Assembly (NCBI GenBank): GCA_020851115.1
Contig: JADZDJ010000212.1
Location: 1 to 64,000 of the forward strand
Direction: 5' to 3'
DNA from: Pirellulales bacterium
GTDB taxonomy: Bacteria > Planctomycetota > Planctomycetia > Pirellulales > JADZDJ01
Length of the DNA: 64,000 bases
This document shows, piece by piece, positions 27,975 to 36,247 of this stretch (positions are counted from its first letter, which is position 1; each line of letters starts with the position of its first letter). The notes beneath the pieces are model-generated. The model saw only the letters and a list, made by a program, of their open reading frames with translations, was not told where the DNA came from and made no database searches. The position numbers were made by a program, and so were the translations under genes.

Positions 27975-28425
27975 TCGCCAGCCGAGATTCGATCGACGAC
28001 GGCAATCCGAGATGCTCGACGAACTGGAACTTTGTTTCGGCGGCAAACAGCCGGATCACGGCTTTCTCGCCGTGGAGCGTGGGAAAGGTGCTGACGCGGA
28101 TTTCGCCGGAGAGCATTTCGCCGCGAACACGCCCTTCTTGCGGCAGATCCGTACGATAGGTGAGCAAGTCGGCCCGCACTTTCAATCGGGCGACGACGTC
28201 GCTCACTTTACCGGTGGGGAATTGGCCGACGGGTTGCAGGACGCCGTCGATGCGGGCCGATAGGCTGAGGCCATCGCCGGTCGGCAAGAAATGCACGTCG
28301 CTGGCGTCCAGTTGGTGGGCGACGGCCAGCACGGTTTCGACGAAATGCGTCGCGTATTGCTCGGATCCGGCATCGAGCGAAAGGAGTTGCTGTCGGAGCG
28401 TGTCAAAGGTCTGCATGCGTCCCAT
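27975..28425 (-). pseudogene. GspE/PilB-type secretion ATPase, N-terminal fragment
   Basis: The first 150 codons (ATG at 28425) encode ETVLAVAHQLDASDVHFLP, SLSARIDGVLQPVGQFP, VVARLKVRADLLTYRTDLPQEGRVRG, IRVSTFPTLHGEKAVIRLF, FQFVEHLGLPSSIESRLAKL. This is the standard N2 region of GspE/PilB/PilT-like ATPases. Homology stops exactly where the next segment should be the Walker A loop (GxxGSGKTTT); the frame then runs on for 110 unrelated residues. Without the nucleotide-binding domain it cannot work as a secretion ATPase. It is a truncated gene, with the break about 80 bp from repeat copy B. Confidence 0.7.
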
Positions 28426-28770
28426 TTTAGCCTAAAGGGAGGTGGTAGCTCAATTTAGTCGGCTCCTCACCATCGATTCGCGATCGATTGCCGCAAGCAG
28501 CGGCCGGACGCCACCTTGCAGCGAGCGTTAAAATTGACGCAGTCGATCGTGTCATTCATGGTGGCCAACGGCGGTTCTGGTCGTAATGGTCGCCGTATTC
28601 GCCGGGATTGGCGGATCGTCTGGCCTTGGAATGGGTGCAGCCTCATGGTTGGGTAATTCAACTTTTTGTCGGCGAATCACTTGTACGGCTCGACTTGATT
28701 GAGGATAGTTTCAAATGGTCGGACGGTGTTTGCATATCAGCGATTCTCGAAATGTGGAGACAGATCATCG
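28426..28770 (+). other. Intergenic region upstream of the symporter gene
   Basis: No gene supported. The bases directly upstream of the start at 28771 have a weak purine-rich stretch (GTGGAGACAGATC) that could serve as ribosome-binding site. No convincing terminator or riboswitch fold was found. Confidence 0.4.
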
Positions 28771-30264
28771 ATGAACTTTAACTGGCTGATCGATGGCCCG
28801 ATCGTCGGCGTTTATCTGCTCGCCACGATGATTGCCGGATTGGCGGTACGGAAGTACGTCGGCAAGGTCGAAGATTTCCTTGTCGCGGGCCGAGAGATGA
28901 ACTTGCACTTAGGAATTGCTTCGCTGGCAGCCACGGAGTTCGGCGTGGTGACCTGCATGTACACGGCTCAAAACGGCTTCGAAATGGGATTTGCCGGCGC
29001 CACTCCGGGAATTCTCATGGCGCTGGCGATGTTTGTTGTCGGAGTCACTGGGTTTTGCATTGAGCCTTTGCGTGCCGCGGGAGTGATGACCATCCCTGAA
29101 TTATTTGAGAATCGATTTGGGATGCGGATTCGTTGGGCCTCGGGGGTCGTGATTGTCTTGGGCGGGGTGTTGAATATGGGGGTCTTTCTACGGACGGGAG
29201 GCGAGTTCCTCGTTTTCGCCTGCGGCCTGAATGTCGGCTATCTCGAAATCACCATGACCGTGCTGCTGTTGGGTGTCGCGGTCTATACAGTGCTGGGCGG
29301 GATGCTATCGGTACTCGTGACAGACTACCTGCAATTTGTGGTCATGAGCGTGGGAATGTTGGCAGTCACAGTCCTCATCCTGGCGAATGTCGGGTGGGAT
29401 GCACTGGTGACAGCGGTGTCCGATCGCTATGGTCCCGGCGGATTCAATCCGTTCATCAACGAGAAGATGGGCGTGGCCTATGTCATATTTAATGCCTTGG
29501 TAGCCTTGGCGGCCATGCTCACCTGGCAGACGAACATTCAACGCGTGTTGGCCGCCAAAGATAGCCGCACCGGCCGCCGCATCTATTCCCATACCAGCTG
29601 CTTCTTCGTCTGTCGCTTCATACTTCCCGGCGTCTGGGGAATCGCCGCATTGGCAACCTTGAGCAGCGAGACGATCGGCGGCAATACCCTGTATGCGATG
29701 CCGAAGTTTTTGGCGGTGGCACTTCCGACCGGCATGTGCGGCTTGCTCATCGCCGCCATGCTGGCAGCAGATATGTCCACCGACTCGTCGTACATGTTGA
29801 CGTGGGGGAGCGTCATCTATAACGATATCCTGGCCCCATTGCGCCGGCGGCAAGCCTGGTCGGAAAAGTTCGGGCTGTTGGTAAATCGTGCCATCGTGAT
29901 CGCGATCGGAATTTTCCTCCTCATCTACGGCCTTTGGTATCCACTCAAGGGAGACTTGTGGACGTATCTGGGAGTCACTGCCACGATCTATTTGTCGAGC
30001 ATGACGGTGCTCTTGATCGCCTGCTGCTATTGGAAGCATGCGAATAACTGGGGTGCTGCCGCCGCCATTGTCGTCGGCGCGGCATTGCCGATCGCATACC
30101 TGATTCTTGAACAACTGCCGCGCTCCGAATCCATCGCCAAGTCGATCGGCCCGTACTATTCCGGCATTGCAACCTACGCGCTGGCCGCCTTGGCGATGGT
30201 GGTTGGCTCGCTTATCAAACCGCAGGTGGTTCGAAATCCCAACCTTGAGGAGAGATCATCATGA
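28771..30264 (+). CDS. Sodium:solute symporter (SSS family)
   Basis: 497 residues from the ATG at 28771; about thirteen membrane helices. SSS features include the unwound TM1 region (YLLATMIAGLAVRKYVGKVEDFLVAGREM), the SLAATEFGVVTCMYTAQNGFEMGFAG segment, VYTVLGGMLSVLVTDYLQFVVMSVGML, and the TWQTNIQRVLAAKD loop. The family couples Na+ entry to uptake of sugars, amino acids or organic acids; the substrate cannot be read. A 58-aa membrane protein follows with a four-base overlap, probably an accessory subunit. Confidence 0.85.
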   Translation: MNFNWLIDGPIVGVYLLATMIAGLAVRKYVGKVEDFLVAGREMNLHLGIASLAATEFGVVTCMYTAQNGFEMGFAGATPGILMALAMFVVGVTGFCIEPLRAAGVMTIPELFENRFGMRIRWASGVVIVLGGVLNMGVFLRTGGEFLVFACGLNVGYLEITMTVLLLGVAVYTVLGGMLSVLVTDYLQFVVMSVGMLAVTVLILANVGWDALVTAVSDRYGPGGFNPFINEKMGVAYVIFNALVALAAMLTWQTNIQRVLAAKDSRTGRRIYSHTSCFFVCRFILPGVWGIAALATLSSETIGGNTLYAMPKFLAVALPTGMCGLLIAAMLAADMSTDSSYMLTWGSVIYNDILAPLRRRQAWSEKFGLLVNRAIVIAIGIFLLIYGLWYPLKGDLWTYLGVTATIYLSSMTVLLIACCYWKHANNWGAAAAIVVGAALPIAYLILEQLPRSESIAKSIGPYYSGIATYALAALAMVVGSLIKPQVVRNPNLEERSS

Positions 30265-30437
30265 CCGCGCACTGGTTTTGGTTCGGTCTAACCGCGGCCT
30301 GCGTGCTTTGGTACTCGCTGATTACGTTGTATGTTGCCATCAAGGGTGCCGGCGACATTCGGACGATGCTCGGCGCCCTTCGTCGCAATAAGGCAGAAAT
30401 CGCCCATCAGACTGGCGACGATGCAGTCCGACAATAA
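30261..30437 (+). CDS. Small membrane protein coupled to the SSS symporter
   Basis: 58 residues (MTAHWFWFGLTAACVLWYSL..., ending DDAVRQ). It has an excellent ribosome-binding site (GAGGAGAG seven to eight bases before the ATG) and its ATGA overlaps the symporter stop. One membrane helix with aromatic residues is followed by a basic, then acidic cytoplasmic tail containing AIKGAGDIRTML. Small partners of this shape are known for symporters; here the role is inferred from the overlap. Confidence 0.7.
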   Translation: MTAHWFWFGLTAACVLWYSLITLYVAIKGAGDIRTMLGALRRNKAEIAHQTGDDAVRQ

Positions 30438-30770
30438 TCATCGATGGGAGTTTACCGCGGGGCGAAACAGTCTACCCAATGCTGCCGGCCGTGGGCGTGC
30501 TGTTGACCGGCCTCGCTTTGCAGCCGACCGTTAAACCGATGGAACGACACGACGACCGAAAGTTGCCGGTCGAGCGTCTGGTAATCTCAATGGGAATGAC
30601 AACGTGTGGCAATTGGCGTAAGGCTTCCTGATTCTCAGCGACGATCCGTGAGTACCCTTGACACTTGCAAAATCAAAGACTACACACGGCTTGGCGATGC
30701 AACTGCCGATGGCTGAACCACTTGCAAAATGATTGCGCGGAGTACATGATCTTGAACCCTGAACCGTCCC
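30438..30770 (+). other. Intergenic region
   Basis: No gene supported. Near its end, before the UPF0173 start, it carries the motif CTTGAACCCTGAACC, a member of a short dispersed repeat seen also at 33684-33712 and 38625-38658. Confidence 0.4.
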
Positions 30771-31451
30771 ATGTCTGAACTCACCTGGCTTGGCCATTCG
30801 TGCTGGTCGATCGCGACCGGCAAACACACGATTCTCGTCGATCCGTTTTTGGATGATTCGCCTACTGCGCCGGTCAAATCGGGTGATGTCGCCGCCGATT
30901 TCATCTTGATTACGCATGGCCATTTCGATCACATTGCCGATGCGGTGAAGATCGCCAAGCGCACGGGTGCGACGGTGGCCAGCAACTTTGAAATCTCTGA
31001 GTGGCTCGGCAAGCAAGCCGTCGGCAACTGTGTCGGCATGAATCTCGGCGGTGCAACGAACCTGCCCTTCGGCCGCTTGAAGCTGACGATTGCCTATCAT
31101 AGTTCCGTCTTGCCCGACGGCACGTACGGCGGCAACCCAGCGGGATTCCTGTTGACGCTTTCGGACGCGAAGATCTACATCGCCGGCGATACAGCGCTGT
31201 TCACCGACATGCAGCATTATGGCCGCGACGGCCTCGACCTGGCAATTCTGCCGATTGGCGACCTGTTTACGATGGGGCCGGAAGATTCGATCGAAGCAGT
31301 GAAGTTGCTCAATCCGAAACGCGTCGCGCCATGCCACTACAACACGTGGCCGCCGATTGCGCAAGACGCCGGCAAATGGGCCGAAATGGTTCGCTCGCAA
31401 ACTTCGGCAACGCCGGAAGTATTGCAGCCGGGCGGGAAGTTCAAAATTTAG
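30771..31451 (+). CDS. UPF0173 metal-dependent hydrolase (metallo-beta-lactamase fold)
   Basis: 226 residues. Opens with LTWLGHSCWSI and LVDPFLDDSPTAP; the metal motif is THGHFDH (His49, His51, Asp53, His54), with further ligands in YIAGDTALFTDM and PCHYNTWPPI. This is the YtkL/UPF0173 subgroup of metallo-beta-lactamase proteins, cytoplasmic hydrolases of unproven substrate. The length matches the family (about 225). It converges with the Rieske gene; the stop codons are adjacent. Confidence 0.9.
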   Translation: MSELTWLGHSCWSIATGKHTILVDPFLDDSPTAPVKSGDVAADFILITHGHFDHIADAVKIAKRTGATVASNFEISEWLGKQAVGNCVGMNLGGATNLPFGRLKLTIAYHSSVLPDGTYGGNPAGFLLTLSDAKIYIAGDTALFTDMQHYGRDGLDLAILPIGDLFTMGPEDSIEAVKLLNPKRVAPCHYNTWPPIAQDAGKWAEMVRSQTSATPEVLQPGGKFKI

Positions 31452-31775
31452 CTACTTCCTCGGCCGCGGCTCGGTCGCCACTTGAATCTCGTCTCCTTCG
31501 ACGCGGACCTCGAAGCTGTCGATCTTGATCTTCGGGCTGTCACACCAAGTGCCATCGCAGGTCTTGAACCGCCAGGCGTGCCAGGGGCAGGTTACAATGC
31601 CGTCGTAAACATCCCCTGCTCCCAGCGATGCCCCCATGTGCGGACATGTGTCATCAATGGCCATGAACTGGCCGCCGGAATTGAACACGGCCACGAGCCG
31701 CTCGCCGACGGGGACGGTGATGCCTTGGCCTTCGGGGATGGAGCCGACTTTCGCGACGGTGACGAACTCAGGCAT
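31452..31775 (-). CDS. Rieske [2Fe-2S] ferredoxin-like protein
   Basis: 107 residues. The two cluster-binding motifs are complete: CPHMGASL (Cys44, His46) and CPWHAWRF (Cys63, His66). The rest (VAKVGSIPEGQGITVPVGERLVAVF, IKIDSFEVRVEGDEIQVA) fits soluble NirD- or dioxygenase-ferredoxin-type Rieske proteins that carry electrons to a partner oxidoreductase. No partner oxygenase or nitrite reductase is adjacent. Confidence 0.9.
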   Translation of the reverse strand: MPEFVTVAKVGSIPEGQGITVPVGERLVAVFNSGGQFMAIDDTCPHMGASLGAGDVYDGIVTCPWHAWRFKTCDGTWCDSPKIKIDSFEVRVEGDEIQVATEPRPRK

Positions 31776-31907
31776 GAAGACTCTTGCTTCGATGAACCAA
31801 TAATAAGGGACAACACGCCGACTTGGCCACGAATTGGCGCTATAGAATCTGAACGAATCCGCTTTGTTGTTCTTAGAGTCTATTTGCGCGAATCACAGGT
31901 TCGATGT

Positions 31908-32627
31908 TCACCTCGGGAGTTTGCAAAGTTCCGCGAAGCGATCGAACACTTTATCTCCGACCGCCGCCATATTGGGAAGCTGCAGCGGGGTTTGATTTTG
32001 GATCGCGACCGGGTCGATGTAATCGAGGCCGCCAAGTTCGCAGCAGTTGCCGGTTTCGCAGAGCCATTCGTCGACAATGGTCTTTGTCACTTCCAGGTGG
32101 AATTGCAGGCCGAAGGCGTTCGACCCGTAGCGGAATGCCTGGTTTTCACATTGCGGACTGCGAGAAAGTTGCACGGCGCCACTCGGCAAATCGAACGTGT
32201 CGCCGTGCCAGTGGAAAACGGTCATCGGCGAAGCGATACCGCGAAACAGTGGATCGTCGGCTGCGGCAGGGAGCAGTTCCAAATCGTACCAGCCGATTTC
32301 TTTGATTCGGTTTTTGTAAACGCGCGAGCCGAGGGCTTTGGCGAGCAACTGCGAACCGAGGCAGACGCCGAGCACCGGCATTTTTCGTTCGATCGCCGTT
32401 TGAATCCACTTCACTTCATCGGCCAGAAACGGAAACGCGTCGGTCTCATCGACGTTCATCGGCCCGCCCATGACGACGAGGCCGCTGTATTGGCTCGCGT
32501 CGAACGTTGGCCGCCGCTCGTGAAAGGCGTCGAGCATTTTGTATGGCACTTCGCGGCGGTCGAGCGCGTCGCCGATCGTGCCGGGGCCTTCGTGCGGGAC
32601 ATGGCGAATGATAAGGGCGGGTTTCAT
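31908..32627 (-). CDS. Class I glutamine amidotransferase (GMP-synthase-like GATase domain)
   Basis: 239 residues from the ATG at 32627, which overlaps the stop of the radical SAM gene upstream (ATGA). The nucleophile elbow is VLGVCLGSQLLAKALG (Cys89), the catalytic His-Glu pair is in FGLQFHLEVT, and LVVMGGPMNVDE is the oxyanion segment. Stand-alone GATases of this type hydrolyse glutamine or act on gamma-glutamyl compounds; no synthetase partner is fused or adjacent. Substrate unknown. Confidence 0.85.
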   Translation of the reverse strand: MKPALIIRHVPHEGPGTIGDALDRREVPYKMLDAFHERRPTFDASQYSGLVVMGGPMNVDETDAFPFLADEVKWIQTAIERKMPVLGVCLGSQLLAKALGSRVYKNRIKEIGWYDLELLPAAADDPLFRGIASPMTVFHWHGDTFDLPSGAVQLSRSPQCENQAFRYGSNAFGLQFHLEVTKTIVDEWLCETGNCCELGGLDYIDPVAIQNQTPLQLPNMAAVGDKVFDRFAELCKLPR

Positions 32628-33781
32628 GCGCTTTGAGATTTCTTTCCCTGCCACGTATCACGGCGCGCCAGTTCGCGATCGAGCGCCGCGCGAATTGCCG
32701 GCTTATCAAGGCACCACGTCGGTGCGACGAAATAATCGGGCGGGGCGTCGCCGCTGATGCGTTCGACGATCATTTCCGGCGGCAGAAGTTCCAGGAAATC
32801 GACGAGGACTTGGATGTACTCGCCCCGCTCCAGCATACGGACTTCGCCGCGGTCGAGTTGCTCGGCCAGCGGCGTATCTTTCACGACGTACAAGTTGTGC
32901 AGTTTGACCGAATCGAGCCGCAGGCGTGCCACCTCGCGGGCGGTCGCGAGCATATCGTCGTGGGTTTCGCCGGGCAGGCCAAGGATGACATGCGCGCAAA
33001 TCTCAAATCCTCGTCCGCGGCTGCGCGCGACCGCGTCGAGCATTGAGTCGTGGTGATGACCGCGGTTCATCCAGTCGAGCGAGCGATTGTGAATCGTTTG
33101 CAGGCCGTATTCGACCGACAAGTACGTTTGCCCGGCGAGTTCTTCGAGCAGGTCGAGGACATCGTCCGGCACGCAATCAGGCCGCGTACCAACCGCCAGT
33201 CCGACGACTTTCGGATGCTCGATTGCCGCCTGATAGAGCGGTCGAAGCTTTTCGACCGGGGCGTAGGTGTTTGTCGCCGGCTGAAAGTAGGCAATAAATT
33301 GGTCGCAGTCGTATCGCCATTTCAGCCGCCGAATGCCCTCAGAAATCTGCCCCTGTACGTCCTTAGGAGACATCCGTGGCGAGCGCCGGCTGGGGCTGAA
33401 GCTGCGATTGTCGCAAAATGTGCAGCCTCCTTTGGCGACCGTGCCATCGACGTTCGGGCAGGTGAAACCCGCATCAATGCTCACCTTCTGAACTCGGGCG
33501 TGAAACTTTTGCCGTAAGTAGAAATTGTAAGCGTGATAACGCAGACTCGCAGCGCGCCAGGCGTGGAATGGGAGCAGGGGAGAACGGGGGGTAGAGAGAT
33601 GCTTGGGTGCGCAAATCGCCCATTCTCCGATTCTCCCGTTTTCCGCTTCGGGCGATTTCTGACTGCCGACTTCCGCCACCCGCCCTGAATCCTGAACCCT
33701 GAACCCCAAAACTTCCGCGTCAGCCGATTTTATCGCCTCTTCCGCAGCATCCTCCTTCATTTTTTCGCCAAAAATCACCAT
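32624..33781 (-). CDS. TIGR01212 family radical SAM protein (YhcC-like)
   Basis: About 385 residues from the ATG at 33781, though the conserved part starts only near 33560 (RYHAYNFYLRQKFHARVQKVSIDAGFTCPNVDG). The radical SAM cluster motif is CPNVDGTVAKGGCTFCDN; later blocks are FIAYFQPATNTYAPVEKL, LAVGTRPDCV, LSVEYGLQTIHNRSLDWMNRGH and HVILGLPGETHDDML. The region 33600-33781 includes a dispersed CCTGAA repeat and is probably not coding, so a non-ATG start closer to the domain is likely. The family may act in RNA or cofactor modification; function unproven. Coupled to the GATase gene. Confidence 0.8.
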   Translation of the reverse strand: MVIFGEKMKEDAAEEAIKSADAEVLGFRVQDSGRVAEVGSQKSPEAENGRIGEWAICAPKHLSTPRSPLLPFHAWRAASLRYHAYNFYLRQKFHARVQKVSIDAGFTCPNVDGTVAKGGCTFCDNRSFSPSRRSPRMSPKDVQGQISEGIRRLKWRYDCDQFIAYFQPATNTYAPVEKLRPLYQAAIEHPKVVGLAVGTRPDCVPDDVLDLLEELAGQTYLSVEYGLQTIHNRSLDWMNRGHHHDSMLDAVARSRGRGFEICAHVILGLPGETHDDMLATAREVARLRLDSVKLHNLYVVKDTPLAEQLDRGEVRMLERGEYIQVLVDFLELLPPEMIVERISGDAPPDYFVAPTWCLDKPAIRAALDRELARRDTWQGKKSQSA

Positions 33782-34101
33782 TTGCGTTGACCGCCGCCGG
33801 GGGGTGTGAATAGATTTAAAGGAAGCGACGTGGTGCGGTTCTCGGTACGAATTTAAGACCGATTCGGATTCCATTCCATTTTTCCATCCGTGCCAAACCT
33901 CTTCACGCGCCGTGGAGTAGACATTCCTGCTTACCCTGGTACGAGCTTTCCTGATCTCATTGGCAGGCAGGAATGTCTGCCCCACGAGGTACATCAGGCG
34001 GTTCCACAGGGCCATTCTTCTGTCGTCTATCATCGTAACGTGTGCCGCACGCGAGGAACAGCACAGGGGCTTTTCTCGCGCAAAAGCTGAGAGGTATTTG
34101 C
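33782..34101 (+). other. Intergenic region with a REP-like palindrome
   Basis: The open frame from the radical SAM gene extends across this stretch on the minus strand, but translation there shows no family pattern. It contains the 76-bp imperfect palindrome at 33911-33986. GAGAGG at 34089-34094 is the ribosome-binding site of the FHA gene. Confidence 0.5.
33911..33986. repeat. REP-like imperfect palindrome
   Basis: Two 20-base arms (33911-33930 and the complement of 33967-33986) match at 18 positions, including a perfect 12-bp AGACATTCCTGC / GCAGGAATGTCT core, around a 36-base loop. The right arm reads GTGGGGCAGACATTCCTGC on the minus strand and resembles a second copy at 40488-40517. Confidence 0.7.
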
Positions 34102-34575
34102 ATGTTTGGAGAATTGCTTCCCATCGGGGGCGGCGATCCGATCCCGCTCCTTAAGAAGAGCCTGCTCGTAGGCCGTCGCGAAAGCTGTGACATTGTGCTG
34201 CGGTTCGCCAATGTTTCCGCCCATCATTGCCAACTGTCGCTGAATGACGGCTATTGGTACGCCAGGGATGCCGGCAGCCGCAATGGCATAAAGGTCAACG
34301 GGATCCGTTGCCAAGAAAAGTTGTTGCAGCCCGGCGATACGTTGTCGGTCGCCAAGCACGACTACGAGGTGTCGTACTCTCCGAACGAACTAGGAGCGAT
34401 CGGCCCGCCGCCAGAAGACACCGTTAACGCGCCGCAGCGAATTTTTGGGCGGTCACTGCTCGAAGCCGCTGGCTTGGCCAAACCAGGGCTGAAATTTGCC
34501 GACGAGGGCAAACACCGTTACGATGTGTTCAATAACGACGCCGGGCAGATTCGCGACCCAAATAAGCCGACCTAA
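34102..34575 (+). CDS. FHA-domain protein
   Basis: 157 residues from the ATG at 34102 with GAGAGG upstream. The FHA core is in SLLVGRRESCDIVLRFANVSAHHCQLSLNDGYWYARDAGSRNGIKVNG, with the phosphothreonine-binding GRR-S-SAHH-SRNG pattern. The C-terminal 70 residues are not conserved. It binds phosphothreonine peptides and should serve a Ser/Thr kinase pathway, common in planctomycetes; no kinase is adjacent. RsgA follows after 119 bp. Confidence 0.85.
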   Translation: MFGELLPIGGGDPIPLLKKSLLVGRRESCDIVLRFANVSAHHCQLSLNDGYWYARDAGSRNGIKVNGIRCQEKLLQPGDTLSVAKHDYEVSYSPNELGAIGPPPEDTVNAPQRIFGRSLLEAAGLAKPGLKFADEGKHRYDVFNNDAGQIRDPNKPT

Positions 34576-34694
34576 ATGGATGAGTCGCTGGGGAACACCG
34601 ATTGATCGCGGCTAAAATGAGATAGAATTTGGATCTGGCTTAATCCGAGTTCGGCCGATTTCATCCGTGTTCCCTAGACTTCGCCGCTCTGCTG

Positions 34695-35870
34695 ATGTCG
34701 AAGGACAAGCGTAAAATTCGGGCCGACTTTCGCAAGAACCGCAACGTTCGGCAGCGTGGCGGGGATCTCACTCGGCGTTTCGATCGAGGCAACACCGATG
34801 AACTGGACGACGCCGTCCGCAGCGAGCGAATCAGCGGCAAAGGGGAATTGACCCGGCGGCGGATCGTGGTTGGAGCCGAAATCGAGTCCAACGCAGCCGG
34901 GTTTTCCGTCTCTCCCGCGGTTGATCTTTCCGCTTGTCGTCGCGGCCGAGTGCTCAGCGTACACGGCTTGCTCAGTGTCGTGGAAACCGAGACGCGAACG
35001 TATTTTCGCTGTGCCACGCGACGGCTACTGAGAACGTTATCGACCGAGCAGCGACATGTGGTGGCCGCCGGCGACGTCGTTTGGTTTCGCGCTGCCGACT
35101 TGAAGGCAATCGGCGCCGTTACTCTCGGCGGCGAATTGCCGGAGGGGATGATTGAACGCATTGAGCCGCGGCGGTCAGTTCTCAGCCGAACGGTGCGAAA
35201 TCGGCAGCATGTCATCGTTACCAACGTCGATCAACTCGTGATCGTCGCCAGCGCCGCGGAACCTCGAATCAAGCCGGGCCTGATCGATCGCTACTTGGTC
35301 AGCGCCGAAAAAGGTCGACTGCGTCCAATTGTTTGTATCAATAAAGTCGATCTCGTGGACCGCGCGGATTTGATGCCGCTCGTCGGCGTTTTTAGTCGCA
35401 TGGGTTACACCGTGGTGCTAGCATCCGCGACGGCTGGATTTGGCATTGAACCGCTCAGAAAAGTCCTGCATGGGCACGCGAGCGTCGTCGTCGGTCAAAG
35501 CGGCGTGGGAAAATCGTCGCTGCTCAACGCCATCGAACCTGGACTCGGCCTGCGGGTGAGGGAAGTCAGCGAAGAAACTCAGAAAGGCAAGCACACGACG
35601 ACTGCCGCCCAGCTATTGCCCTTAGCAAGCGGCCAAGGATACGTCGTCGATACTCCGGGCATCCGGCAATTTCAACTCTGGGACGTGATCCCTGCCGAGG
35701 TCGTCGGCTATTTTCGCGACATCCGCCCGCTGATCAACCATTGCCAATTCACCAATTGCACCCACCGGCATGAGGCCGATTGCGCCGTCAAAGACGCGGT
35801 GGCCGACGGCTGGTTGGACGCCCGGCGGTATGAAAGCTATTGCCAGCTTTTTGAAGGGGACATGGAGTGA
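34695..35870 (+). CDS. rsgA: Ribosome small subunit-dependent GTPase A
   Basis: 391 residues, longer than usual (about 300-350) because of a basic N-terminal extension (MSKDKRKIRADFRKNRNVRQRGG). The order of motifs is that of a circularly permuted GTPase: VDQLVIVASAAEP, NKVD (G4), VVVGQSGVGKSSLLNAI (G1), TTTAA (G2), VVDTPGIRQF (G3), then the zinc knuckle CQFTNCTHRHEADC. RsgA binds the 30S subunit late in assembly and is released on GTP hydrolysis. Confidence 0.95.
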   Translation: MSKDKRKIRADFRKNRNVRQRGGDLTRRFDRGNTDELDDAVRSERISGKGELTRRRIVVGAEIESNAAGFSVSPAVDLSACRRGRVLSVHGLLSVVETETRTYFRCATRRLLRTLSTEQRHVVAAGDVVWFRAADLKAIGAVTLGGELPEGMIERIEPRRSVLSRTVRNRQHVIVTNVDQLVIVASAAEPRIKPGLIDRYLVSAEKGRLRPIVCINKVDLVDRADLMPLVGVFSRMGYTVVLASATAGFGIEPLRKVLHGHASVVVGQSGVGKSSLLNAIEPGLGLRVREVSEETQKGKHTTTAAQLLPLASGQGYVVDTPGIRQFQLWDVIPAEVVGYFRDIRPLINHCQFTNCTHRHEADCAVKDAVADGWLDARRYESYCQLFEGDME

Positions 35871-36247
35871 ATGGATTCGTCGAAAGTTGCAGCGAACCAC
35901 CGTGCTTACCGGTTGTCCTCGAACCAGCCGGCGAGCCGGTAGCGCCAGCACCCGGAATGGCATGAATACCGGCTATCCCCCTGGTCCCTATCGTTGGGGT
36001 TCCGTGAGAACTCCGTGAAATTCCGCACATACTTGGAAGGACGCAGTAAGAATTCGTTCTTGTCGGCTGCCATGCCGATGTAGAATAATAGTATCGCAGG
36101 TGCGGTACGAAGTTTGCCCTTGAACGGTGGCATCTGCCAAATTGACTTACGAAGCGAGGCTCGATTGCAACAAACTATTCGCACGCCGTGCGAACCGCTG
36201 ATGGCCGCCTCGCGGAATTCCAACGATCTCCGGAGGCATAATAGAGC
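35871..36247 (+). other. Intergenic region between rsgA and hflX
   Basis: No gene supported. CGGAGG at 36229-36234 lies 13 bases before the hflX GTG and could be its ribosome-binding site at a long distance. No terminator stem of note. Confidence 0.4.

Noticed and set aside
31482-32636. 384-codon plus-strand open frame opposite the Rieske and amidotransferase genes
   Set aside because: It is antisense to two genes with complete catalytic motifs and has no family pattern itself.
33782-34033. 84-residue N-terminal extension of the radical SAM protein
   Set aside because: It crosses a palindromic element and has no conserved residues; the extension is open by chance.
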